DNA of 64,000 bases, taken from Halichondria panicea. Its lineage: Eukaryota > Porifera > Demospongiae > Suberitida > Halichondriidae. The DNA is taken from NCBI RefSeq assembly GCF_963675165.1, contig NC_087388.1, positions 3,601,047 to 3,665,046 on the forward strand. Reading direction: 5' to 3'. The position numbers and the translations under genes are program-made. Each line of letters begins with the position of its first letter. The stretch's first letter is position 1. The notes beneath the pieces are model-generated. The model saw only the letters and a program-made list of their open reading frames with translations, was not told the origin of the DNA and did not search any database. Positions 54,501-63,935 of the stretch are shown piece by piece.

Positions 54501-57500
54501 GTATGAGTTTTAAGGTTGAATGGAAAGTTTGGACTCGGATAAAGATGAAAAAAGGGAAGTTTTTTTTTTATCATAATTTTTTATTTGCGTTTTATTATAA
54601 GCACGTACTTAATTTAGCGTTAATAAAATTCGCTAAAATTAGTACCCGTTTATAATAGTAACAATAAGGTAGTCCATGACCTAAAAATACAGCAATGCTG
54701 TTCTCATACATGTAGTTTTGATCCAGCTGTGGCCTGTAGGTGAAGTGAGGCTCATAACTTATTTCAACACCTTTTTACAGGTGTGTAGGTGTAACAATGT
54801 CATATACGTTGCTACCAGACTTCATCCTCAAGACAAACATAATTATTATAATACTACATCTACTGGCTTCTGTTTATATATAGAAGATTCAAGAGCAGAG
54901 GGTTCTAGTTACATGTACATGTACATGTATGTGTACTTACTGAGCACTTCTGAGCTAGTTGAGACACCACTATTTAGCCATGAATACATTTTAATTATGG
55001 TAAAGTAGCTATAATAATGACACATTATATATGCCCCCTTGACTCAACTAGTAATTGTGTATTATATCTAGACTGCGTTTAATTTAGGGTCGCGACATCA
55101 ATAATGTTCAAGCGATGGAGATTGCAGTTTCTGTAGACGGTCTTCCTTGTGATAACATCATACTCTCCCAGAATGTACGTTGACCACTCATTCTATAGCA
55201 ACATTATAATAATGTTCTGCACTGCAATTAATACATATTGAAATCCTAGCTGAAACTGTTTTCCAGGTTCTGCGGTGCAAGCCTCCTCCATTTATGGGAC
55301 TTTCCACTGCAGTTTATCATGCAAATGTGAAGGTAAACTCATGTCAATAATTATGCTTGTGCTTATTTGCTATAATTATGTATATCTAAGGTAACTGTGG
55401 GAAGTGGTAGCCTGGAGTACAACGTTGGAGTACTGGAGTATATCCAAGATAATTCTTCGATGAATGTCACAATGATCATTGCTGTTGCTATGGGATCTTT
55501 ACTAGGTATCATTTTAATGATATTCTTGGTCTGCACACTGGTTTTGTCAGGCCGTTTAATTCGGAAGAATTGTTCAAAAAGGTTGGAACAAACTAGCTAC
55601 ATGTAGCAATGGTAGCATTTAATTACCCCTGTATTCTAATTCAAGGGATCTTGAGGAAGTCGTTAACGTTAATGGAGGTCAAAATGGACAACAAGAATTC
55701 TCACCACCAGAATATGATTATGTCAGTCACGAGAATGTTTATGAAGATATCAGCGACCTCGCCATCAATACTGGACGAGAGTGGGTATGTTCACGTCGCT
55801 GTCCATTAACATCCATAATTTATTGCTGATTATCATAAATTTGTAGCCTGTTGGTAGTGTCAAAAATGTGGCCAATGGAAGATATCAAGATTCTCTCCAA
55901 CTAAACAGAAGAAATGCTAATGATGTTCCCAATGAGGAGTACATTGAGATGGGGGGGGCTCACAGTCTTTTTCAACCCAGAGTAGCAGGAGCTGAGTTGC
56001 CGAGGTTATACATTATGCTAAACACGTACAGTACATTAGGTACATTTATAGGGGTTGGTAGATTATGCTCGAGATAAGAGTTCATTAGGAAGAGTACGCA
56101 ACTCTAATAGACTGTATATACACAAAAAGCATTCCTCCAATCTTACGTCACAGATACTGGCTGTTGTAATCATTGCCTTTCCTACTGCAGTTGTAAATGA
56201 ATAACATTAGTGATAATTATCACAATCATCACTATGTTATTCATTGCAAATTTGATTTCACAGTTTATACAACAGCATGTGGTTGCGACGTACATGTAAG
56301 GTTGGAGAAACGCCCCCTATGGTTTTTAAGTGGAGTTGCGTACTCTTCCTAATGAACTCTTGTTATTATCTATTATGCTGTTCTTTTATGTGCTCAAGTT
56401 AACATCCTATCAAATTGTCTTTTCAAGTCACCTATTATTCCCACTCAAATACAGCATAGACCCCATGTAATCGCACAAGTAACGTCAAACTATACCACAT
56501 GACTCTATCTATTAACACTATATATAATCGTATGATGTGCTGTTAGCGACCAGAGGGGGTCTGACATGCGTGCACGAATCACTACAAGTTCAGTGTATGG
56601 ATGTCATTAAGCACGTGATAACATTACACTAGCAATTGTAGTGATTCGTGCACACATGTCGGACCTCCTCTGATTAGCAACTGGATGTCTCGGTAGAGGT
56701 GTCAAAGCCACTATACATGTAGCTTAATTTTATACACACATTATATCATGATGTGCAAAGTCTAGAATCAGAGGAGGTTGGACATCACTTGAGCAATGGC
56801 AATCCAAGTAGGAGAAACAAGAAGCCCATAGAAACTCTTACTTGCCCTTCATTGATCCTGAGCAGCTGTAGCAGTCTACACACACACACTACCGTATACC
56901 TCGCTTGCGCATGCGCACCGAGGCATAATAATAATTAATTAACCACCTACTTCCATCAGGCCTACAAATGTATTATGTTATGGTATAACACGGGCACGAG
57001 GGATGTTGTATGGAATATTATTGCACTGAAGCACGAGGGCTAAGTGCAATATACATGTATGCCATGCATCCCGAGTGCACGTGTTTATATCCCGAGGGCA
57101 TAGCAACATAACACTGTCTTAGTAACACAATATAAACTGCACAAAAAGATGACAAAGACAACTCTAGACACAGCTCCATCTCTTCTCTCTTCTAGACGCC
57201 AGCGTATAAGATTGGCATAACCGACGAATGGCTTGACACAAAATTGTTGGAGTTCCAACGCTGAAACCACTGCAAAACAGCCCCACCCCACTACTGCTGC
57301 AAAGAAACAGCCCACCCTACTTACTACTGCTGCGAAGAAACAGCCCTACCCCACTACTCAGTGTAACTGTTGCTCGAACAGCCTCCACTATCCTCGGCAT
57401 CACAACCAAGCCAAAGAAGCTCGCCTCTACACTGCTGCAAAACAGCTCAAGCCCCCAGCAAAAAGAGCCGCTTCTAGAGTGCTATGGTGAAGCAGAATTG

Positions 57501-58575
57501 ACATGCATCACAAAGTTGAGGACTAGGTTTAGGAATACAGAATCTTTCACAAAATGAGCCTTGGACAATTTTAAAACCTGCATGGTTGCAAAGAAGAAAC
57601 TCCAGCAGTGCTAAACATTCCTGCATGGCTGGACTTACTTTTATACTTGTTATTTCTCATGATATTATTTGTCTGTCTAATGCCAGAGGGGAGTTTTGTG
57701 GTTAGTGCATTATGACTTTGCGGTTAATGCATTATGGACTTTAAACAGTGCATTATGCTGCATATTGCACTTGGCAACAACGTAGCAACGGGATATAAAT
57801 ACTGTGCTATTATTTGTATACTGACCTGTATATACATTGAACTTCCAAACCTGCCTATTATTCTTGTAATTGTTGTTTTAAAAGCGCCAGCAATGAAGTG
57901 CCTAATATGCTCCGTATAGCGGGTAATTTTCGGGGGACAAAATATTCGTGGTTCAGCAATATTGAGACATTTCGTGGGTAATAATTTTCGTGGTTGAAGC
58001 TTGCACTGCAGGTAAAGGTAGACAAGGTCGCTTCATTCGTTGGTAAAATATGTGTGGTCAGACCTCCAATCACGAAAACCACGAATATTTTGCCCCACGA
58101 AAATTACCCGCTATACGGTATGTTAGCATAACCTACCAACCCCCAATAGAAGTATAATTACATTGATGATGGATATTTTAATGTCAGGTTGGAAGTTGCT
58201 AGCAGACAAAATAGAGAGGTCAGAAGAGATGATGCAGCCAGAAATGATGGTGTGGTGGAAAGAAACATTGAAGACAGACAAGGCGGTGCAATGAGAAGAG
58301 GTGGTGCAGCCAGAAGAGATGTAGCAAGACAAGATGGTGTTGGTGCCACCCCTGTTGCTAGTGGAGAGTACGTAGATATGCTACCACCTTCTCTCAGGAT
58401 GAGTCGTCCCACGAGCAGCATGCAGAATCCAACTCAGAACCGTACTCGCTGCATCCTTGCTCCAAGAGAGTCAACGCCTTCTGCCACTGCCAACGTACAG
58501 AACGATGAGAATGCTGAATCAGAAGATGATAGAAGTATTAGAGTGACAAAACTGCGCTGTGCCCTGGATCTCTGA
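46667..58575 (+). CDS. Plexin-type receptor with a short non-catalytic cytoplasmic tail
   Basis: Twenty-three exons: 46667-47638, 47737-47943, 48034-48147, 50098-50325, 50524-50698, 50791-50887, 51021-51144, 51213-51317, 51373-51495, 51592-51709, 52184-52336, 52388-52571, 52686-52831, 53132-53396, 53484-53645, 53811-53904, 54043-54291, 55088-55174, 55267-55332, 55391-55581, 55646-55784, 55847-56004, 58188-58575; frame holds, 1514 residues. Signal peptide 1-22; Sema domain to about 435 (LSCG, TNFTGVSVLDNTMVLGL); three PSI modules near 439, 590 and 810 (DPVCGWC, APGCGWC, FACGWC); about four IPT modules from 868 (SGPIQGGTVVTITG; YGPISGGTLVAIEG). Membrane span 1251-1276. Three PSI modules indicate plexin rather than MET/RON. 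Known plexins have a roughly 600-residue RasGAP tail; here the tail is 238 residues with none visible, but with YEDI (Tyr1319), YIEM (1365) and YVDM (1447). Presumably a cell-surface semaphorin-type receptor. The weakest junctions are 52336/52388 and 56004/58188. Confidence 0.85.
48450..48540. repeat. (GTGC)n microsatellite
   Basis: About 18 GTGC units with flanking GT dinucleotides, inside the family F repeat. Confidence 0.9.
48956..49163. mobile_element. Family D MITE, copy 2
   Basis: Ends accgtaaagcgggtaatttt and aaaattacccgctgtacggt. Nearly identical over its whole length to 57911-58119, with internal arms ttcgtggt / accacgaa repeated several times. Confidence 0.75.
49286..49520 (+). repeat. 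Family F repeat, partial copy
   Basis: Starts cactagaacgctagctattg and ends with the ctgcaccgatgcatcagcag block. It is a shortened and diverged copy of the preceding repeat. Confidence 0.5.
52862..53090. mobile_element. Family C MITE, copy 2
   Basis: Begins ctgtatagcgcgaaattttc and ends aaatttcgcggtatg. It shares gcgtggcttccg and tgtgcaacgaaa with the copies at 37608 and 60757. In a receptor-gene intron. Confidence 0.65.
54368..54673. mobile_element. TIR element with ~43-bp arms (family E)
   Basis: The left arm actaccttaatgttactatt and the reverse complement of the right arm (actaccttattgttactatt) match with few differences for about 43 bp and end in aattttagcg. It sits in the receptor intron 54292-55087. 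Non-coding. Confidence 0.65.
56077..56360. mobile_element. TIR element with ~27-bp arms
   Basis: Ends agagttcattaggaagagta and tactcttcctaatgaactct are exact reverse complements. Starts 72 bp after the donor of the penultimate receptor exon. Confidence 0.65.
56542..56681. mobile_element. 140-bp hairpin MITE
   Basis: The arms gttagcgaccagagggggtc and gacctcctctgattagcaac, with inner arms cgtgcacgaatcactacaa and its complement, pair over about 46 bp per side. A fragment of one end recurs at 56765. Confidence 0.65.
57911..58119. mobile_element. Family D MITE, copy 3
   Basis: Ends tccgtatagcgggtaatttt and aaaattacccgctatacggt. It ends 69 bp before the last receptor exon. Confidence 0.75.
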
Positions 58576-58938
58576 TGGCGGATATTCTGGCTAGAATTTG
58601 CTGATAATTATAATTTGGTATTAATGTAATCAAGAACAAAACAAGTCATGATGCTTGATTGTAAAAAAACTTTCTGTTTAATACACTTACTGCTGTTTTT
58701 GTCTATAGATATTGTCATCTGCAAATCAAGCCGATAATTTTGTAAGAACAATAATAATTTACACATTCATTACAGTTTTGCTGCTCTATAAGAATTTATA
58801 CTGTCACCATCAAGCTATTCATAATAGAATACATGCAGACTCTGCATGTTTCTGTTTGTAATTTATTGTGTGTCCTGTCAATAATTATGATCTACATGGG
58901 CTAGTATTAATTTTGCATACCTTAGTTGCTAGGAAGCC

Positions 58939-60627
58939 ATGGAATTTTCGCATCATTCTGAGCCTTTCAGAAGGATGGTCATCTTTATTATGAAGTGGAG
59001 GGCTGTTCTAATGTTGTCTATTTGCCTCCTGCTTGTTGCTGGTATCTACATGTGCTTTCCTAGTGGTGCTGGCTCACACATACTGTCACATGGACGTCGT
59101 TTGATGACTGAAGATTGTGAAAATCTACAACAGCAAGTAGAGTACTTTCAGACCATTTCTATTGCGAGTGAAAAGAAGTATAAGGACACAGTCGATCGCA
59201 TGAGAATCCAGAATTCTGAGATGAAAAGAAAATTTGATGTACAACGAGATATTGTCAAAGATCTAGAGAGAAGAAATCGACAAATCGTTGAGAGACTGTC
59301 TAATATCGAGAGTGGTGGCCCTAGAAAGAGAGAAAATGACTATCGATTAGCTCCCCATATAAAACAAGATGTGCTGCGAAGCTTGAATATACATCAAACG
59401 TCTGAATTCGAAGTAATACCGTACATGAGTTTTTCAAAAGATCGGCTCTATCAGCTCGAGCCTGGTATGATAAATAGACCTGAAGCAGCTCCAATTGGTG
59501 ATAAAAAAAGAGAGTTACAAGAAATTTTAGACATGTCTCTAACTGTGTTGAACTCCAACAATAATGGTAAGCAGTATAATCAGTGGGATCTACTTCAAGG
59601 CTACTCCCGTATTGATAGAATGACAGGGACGCAGTATGAGCTGTACTTTTCTAGTAAAGGGAAGAAAAACAATTTTGAACATGTTCAAATGTTTCGTCCA
59701 TTTGCCCCACTTCAAAGTGTTCAAGTGCAAAGTTTTGACAAGAAAAATGAATGGATTAATTTGGTTGTGCCCTTAGCTGGAAGAGTGGAAACGTTTGTGA
59801 ATTTTATAGATATGTTTGCTGAACAGTGCATTAAAAAAGACAAACGTGTGTTTCTGACAATAGTTTATTTCGGTGAAGAAGGATTAGAAGAAACCAAATC
59901 TACTCTGGAAAAAGTAACATCTCAGCACTCTTTCACACAGTACAAATTTATTGAAAGACCTGATCCTTTTTCTAGAGGTGTAGGCCTACTGGTAGGAGCT
60001 GAATCATGGGACCGTGGGAACGCATTACTTTTCTTTTGTGACGTTGATATCTACTTAAAGGATGGGTTTTTGGATCGATGTAGATTGAACGCTGCTCCTG
60101 GAAGTAAAGTTTATTACCCGATTGTATTCAGTATGTACAATCCCTCAATTGTATATAGTGAGATGAACAAAATTCCTCCATACGAGGAATTGTTTGTTAT
60201 TAACAGAGACTCTGGATTCTGGAGGACCTTTGGATTCGGTATGACCTGCATGTATCGTTCTGACTTTCTGTTTATGCGTGGATTTGACACCAAAATACAA
60301 GGATGGGGATATGAAGATGTAAAATTGTATAGGAAATTTGTGAAGAGCAACATCGATGTTGTTCGATCACCTGATCCAGGCATATTCCACATATGGCATG
60401 AAAAAAACTGTGACCCACATCTTCAACCAGCTCAGTACAATATGTGTTTGGCTAGCAAAGCACTCGGTGAAGCTTCTCATGCTCAATTAGGTATGCTGGC
60501 TTTTCGAGAGTTAAAACGGGAAAATGAATTATTGCACTCCGAAACAAAAGATGAAAATGTGGAGCTGCAAAACGAGTTGGATGATGATGATGTATGGTTA
60601 GAAGTGAATAAACAGTTTGACAACTAG
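58939..60627 (+). CDS. CSGALNACT: Chondroitin sulfate N-acetylgalactosaminyltransferase
   Basis: Transfers GalNAc from UDP-GalNAc to glucuronic acid in building chondroitin chains, in the Golgi. It is one open frame of 562 residues, close to the 532-542 of vertebrate CSGALNACT1/2, from an ATG in good context (gccATGG). It is a type II membrane protein: cytoplasmic residues 1-17, membrane anchor about 18-40 (AVLMLSICLLLVAG), then a coiled-coil stem about 60-110. The catalytic part has the metal-binding DVD at 368-370 (FFCDVDIYL), GFWRTFGFGMTC, GWGYED at 455-460 and HIWHEKNC at 484-491, followed by the family's NEASH-like GEASHAQLGML. Beta-GlcA chondroitin synthases share the fold, but the length and C-terminus favour CSGALNACT. 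It is the only intronless gene here. It starts 363 bp after the receptor's stop, same strand. Confidence 0.93.
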   Translation: MEFSHHSEPFRRMVIFIMKWRAVLMLSICLLLVAGIYMCFPSGAGSHILSHGRRLMTEDCENLQQQVEYFQTISIASEKKYKDTVDRMRIQNSEMKRKFDVQRDIVKDLERRNRQIVERLSNIESGGPRKRENDYRLAPHIKQDVLRSLNIHQTSEFEVIPYMSFSKDRLYQLEPGMINRPEAAPIGDKKRELQEILDMSLTVLNSNNNGKQYNQWDLLQGYSRIDRMTGTQYELYFSSKGKKNNFEHVQMFRPFAPLQSVQVQSFDKKNEWINLVVPLAGRVETFVNFIDMFAEQCIKKDKRVFLTIVYFGEEGLEETKSTLEKVTSQHSFTQYKFIERPDPFSRGVGLLVGAESWDRGNALLFFCDVDIYLKDGFLDRCRLNAAPGSKVYYPIVFSMYNPSIVYSEMNKIPPYEELFVINRDSGFWRTFGFGMTCMYRSDFLFMRGFDTKIQGWGYEDVKLYRKFVKSNIDVVRSPDPGIFHIWHEKNCDPHLQPAQYNMCLASKALGEASHAQLGMLAFRELKRENELLHSETKDENVELQNELDDDDVWLEVNKQFDN

Positions 60628-60756
60628 ATCTAGATAATTGATGTATAGCTACATGCACTACATGAGTTAAAACAGGAAATTACTGAAAGATGAAAATTTG
60701 GCGAATCACCCTAGCTCCATAATTTAATTGATGTATAATTATTGTTAGGAGTGAAT

Positions 60757-60962
60757 ACCGTATAGCGTGAAATTTTCGAGGGGCTTAACTTTCGTGGGTT
60801 AGAATTCTACACGAAAATTGTTCTTTAATTAGAATTATACCTGCTATCATGCAAATATTAAAAAGGCGTGGCGTCCGGTAAGCATTAATTCCGCGAACAT
60901 TGTGCAACGAAAAGGCCAATCCACGAAATATAAGTGCCTCGAAAATTTCGCACTATATATAC
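60757..60962. mobile_element. Family C MITE, copy 3
   Basis: Begins accgtatagcgtgaaatttt and ends ctcgaaaatttcgcacta. It carries the same interior (gcgtggcgtccgg, tgtgcaacgaaa) as 52862-53090. Confidence 0.7.
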
Positions 60963-61002
60963 GTACAGGAGTGTATTATGAAACGTAATACACTACGTTA
61001 GA

Positions 61003-61240
61003 TCATAGATAGTAAAGGAAAGGGATTGGAAACGCATTACGTCATACGACTCAATCCTACTTACTGACCTTAACCTCGATTACAGGCCCTTTATTGCGGC
61101 GTAAATTTGAGGCCACATTGATAATTGAGCATGAGTGTGCCACAAGCTCAAGCTCAGGCTGTGGAGTACCTCAAGAAGCTCATACTGTGGACAGTGTAGT
61201 TAAAGCATAGATTGAACTCTTCAATCTATGGTACCGGTTA
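61003..61240. mobile_element. Family I-like element ends
   Basis: Left catagatagtaaaggaaagg with gattggaaacg, right ttgaactcttcaatctatgg; these resemble the two ends of the element at 1543-3827. Probably a diverged short copy. Confidence 0.4.
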
Positions 61241-61966
61241 AAGGATATAGGCTTCATGATGGCATCCATATCAGCAAAAAAGCTATTATTCACGACAAAC
61301 GTATTTATCATCTTACTAAACTATAGTTTACACTAATCATAAGCATGATATAAGTGTAGTGTACTCTAATATTAAAGTGGTTGCAGAGAGAATAAAAACA
61401 AAAACAGTGTATACACACACAAGCAAAAATAAACACGTACATGTATACTTAATATGAGGTGAGGTTACTACATGTCTTATGGATGACATTGTTGAATTCA
61501 TGTCTTCCTAGATGCTTTTGTTTTGTTGAGAGAATCTGGTAACGGTTGAGGAGGACTTGCACCTTTTCTTACGAGCTTTTTGCTTCACATTCTAAAAAGA
61601 CAATTAAAAGTTGTTGTAAATCACAAAGAGATGCCCTGATCACTCCAAAATCAGTTGCATGCTACATTCTAGCATGAATACTACAATAATAAAAACAATA
61701 CATGTAAAAGTCTATTTGAGAAATAGCTTCCACAAAATTGTCACTATAGTATAGCATTTTTTACTTAAAGCAGATTGTAACTCACCAATAATTTATGAGG
61801 CTTATGCTACATATCATACTATAGCTCTATTATGTAAGAACAAGATTCTCTCATGTAACCAATCCATAATACCTTACATTGAGCAATAGAGCTTCTGCAA
61901 ACAACTCACCCTAACTTTCAAGGTTTAAAAACACTTTTTGGGGTGAGGGCTTTAGTGTAGCTGCAG

Positions 61967-62151
61967 AGGACAGTCACTCCCCAAGCCCATTCAGGTATAT
62001 GTTTCTGATTTTGCTTGTGATGTTAGTGACCATCTACTCGAACTCTTGTAGAGTGGTCGGCACTGTTGTCAACAGCCCAGAGTTTGCTAAAGCATTCAAC
62101 TGTCCAACAGGATCAAATATGAATCCTGAGCATAAATGTGTCTTGTGGTGA
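61967..62151 (+). pseudogene. C-terminal fragment of an M13 (neprilysin/ECE-like) metallopeptidase
   Basis: Two blocks join in frame across an intron with gt...ag ends (61995-62051). The first gives DSHSPSPFR, the second [18 protein letters not shown] and a conserved end [11 protein letters not shown] followed by a stop. This is the characteristic C-terminus of M13 zinc endopeptidases, ending in the invariant Cys-x-x-Trp. The zinc-site exons (HExxH, ExxxD) and the WC-containing upstream part are absent from the preceding sequence, and the frame is closed by a stop at about 61914. It is most simply an orphan fragment; a gene with distant upstream exons is less likely because CSGALNACT intervenes. 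Confidence 0.6.
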
Positions 62152-62327
62152 TAACCTGCTTGGAAGATAAATTAACATTGCACAGCTGATTCTTACAATT
62201 ATAGCTGCCAATTTATATGACTGTGCAAATTCCCCCATTCCTTATGATGCATTGAAGTGATTTCAAATCGTTCTCGATTATATGAATACCCTATATACGT
62301 AGACTCATGCAGCTAGTCGAGGCTAGT

Positions 62328-62870
62328 TACGCCTCGGTGCGCATGAGCAAGCGAGGTGTACGGTAGTGTGTTTATGTGTCTGTCTGTGTGTAGACTAGCT
62401 GCATGCTACAGCTGCTCAAGGATCAATGACGTTCAAGTAAGAGTTGCTATAGGCTTCTAGTCATGTTTTCTTGGAGGATTTTAATTTGTGAATTTGCAAA
62501 ATAATGCAAACTTGGAATGCCATTGCAGCCGTTTCAGAAGAGTGCGTAGCAAAAATTGTCCACTGAGTGTTGCTTACTCTACTTAGTAGTTAGCTCTGCA
62601 CTAGAATGTTAGCTATTGGTAGCTGCAAGAGTGAGAAGAGCGCTGCAATTAAGGCTCTGCTGATGCAGCCATTAATTTTAGACTTGAAGTTTTGCAATCG
62701 ATCGTTTTAACAACAATCATGGTTGATCACATTACCCACTCGTTGAGTTTGCATGCAAAAATAATGTGTGTATAAAAGCTATTAGCTTTATGTTATGTAG
62801 CTTTGGCACCTCCACCGAGGTATCAGCACGGTGCTTTCATTTTAATTGGTACTACATCCATGAATTTGAT
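62328..62870 (+). repeat. Family F dispersed repeat
   Basis: Begins gcctcggtgcgcatgagcaa, followed by ggcttctagtcatgttttct, gaatgttagctattggtagc, aacaacaatcatggttgatc and ctttggcacctccaccgagg. The cleanest copy of the family here. Another short start-like piece lies at 62910-62950. Confidence 0.6.
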
Positions 62871-63081
62871 GTCGATCCATCGTTAATAATTATAGGTATA
62901 ATAATAATGCCTCGATGCACGCATGCGTAAGCGAAATATACGTAGTATGTCACATTGATGGCAAAATCCACTCCCCTGAAATTGGTCGTCCAAAAAATTT
63001 TAGTAGCACAAATTCTACTTAGCCATTAGAAATGTAGCGAGCCTTCCTTTAAGTCTCCTGTTGTACAGCATGCACGCAAAC

Positions 63082-63684
63082 CAGGGGCGTAGCCAGGATT
63101 TGAGATAGGGGGGTGCTTATTACCAATGGGGGTGGGGCACTCCCCCAGAAAATTTTTGTTGTTACATGCTCTGAGATTGATTCTAACGCAATCTGGCTAA
63201 AGAAATGAGGGTACTGCTACTTTGAGGGTACTGGTGGTTAAGCCACATCTTCATTTGAAGATGTCCTATAAAATGCATTGTTTTGAGTTGTGACAATTAA
63301 ATCATGCAGCTGCTAACCAGGTTCTGCTTGTGAATTAGCAGGACAGGGTGGCAAGCCACTTGCAGTTGCAGTGCTGCTCTGTGAACTGGGCTCAACGGAA
63401 AAATACTCATGATGATGATGGTGATAGCTGCTGAACATTAACAGTCTGCAACTCTGTGGGGGACCTTGGTCTGCTCAGCACGTGGCTTTGCGCATGTGCA
63501 CTGACTGGAATGAATATTTGGAGGTGGAGCTAGATAGTTAGAGGTGGAGTTTTGAGTTGATAGAGCTCTAGTTACTCTCGATCTCATATCAGCTAGCTAG
63601 TTAGTAAAATGAACTTGTGGAGCAGAGTCTGAGGCCAGAGGGGGGTGCTGGAGCACCCTCTGCCCCCCTCTGGCTACGCCACTG
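63082..63684. mobile_element. hAT-like non-autonomous element with 5-bp TSD
   Basis: Left end caggggcgtagccagg, right end ctctggctacgccactg, flanked by CAAAC (63077-63081, 63685-63689). The GGCGTAGCCAG terminus is widespread in animal hAT-like MITEs. The interior has no transposase. Confidence 0.65.
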
Positions 63685-63689
63685 CAAAC

Positions 63690-63935
63690 AAGCTCTACAG
63701 TAGGTGCATAGTTCAGCAATTCTTTGGCAGGCAATGAGTCTAGCTCATTCATCAACAAGATCACGATTTTCAGGTTTTTACAGAGTCGCCAGATTTCGGT
63801 ATCGGTAATTCGTGTTATTCTAGTGCCATCTGGTTTAAATCGCATGAAGCAATAGCTCAATACTGTCTCGTTCATTTTTTTATGTTTTTTCTTGTAAGTG
63901 AACATCTCCTTGACAATAACATCCCCTACAACCAG
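63690..63935 (-). CDS. Possible partial exon of an unknown gene, cut by a transposon
   Basis: On the minus strand, after an acceptor-like tctggttgtag, an open block reads DVIVKEMFTYKKKHKKM, then ETVLSYCFMRFKPDG and WRLCKNLKIVILLMNELDSL. Its composition looks like real protein, and the frame runs to the edge of the hAT-like element at 63684, which appears to have inserted into it. Beyond the insertion the frame would end within about eight codons. I do not recognise a family, and upstream exons would lie outside the window. Confidence 0.3.

Larger units (their letters stand above)
60628..61960. other. Intergenic region after CSGALNACT
   Basis: It includes the family C MITE at 60757-60962 and family I-like ends at 61003-61240. 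Between 61260 and 61916 the sequence is AT-rich without convincing coding exons. A short minus-strand block at 61505-61590 (NVKQKARKKRCKSSSTV, preceded by an acceptor-like tttttag) could be a terminal exon but has no visible partner. No AATAAA near the CSGALNACT stop. Confidence 0.5.

Noticed and set aside
54718..55008. Possible receptor exon starting after tttttacag at 54780
   Set aside because: It has no suitable donor in frame and would break the IPT module; exon 54043-54291 joins 55088-55174 in phase without it.
57233..57490. 85-codon frame rich in TAAKKQP repeats
   Set aside because: It reflects short tandem DNA repeats in the last receptor intron; no splice or start context and no matching family.
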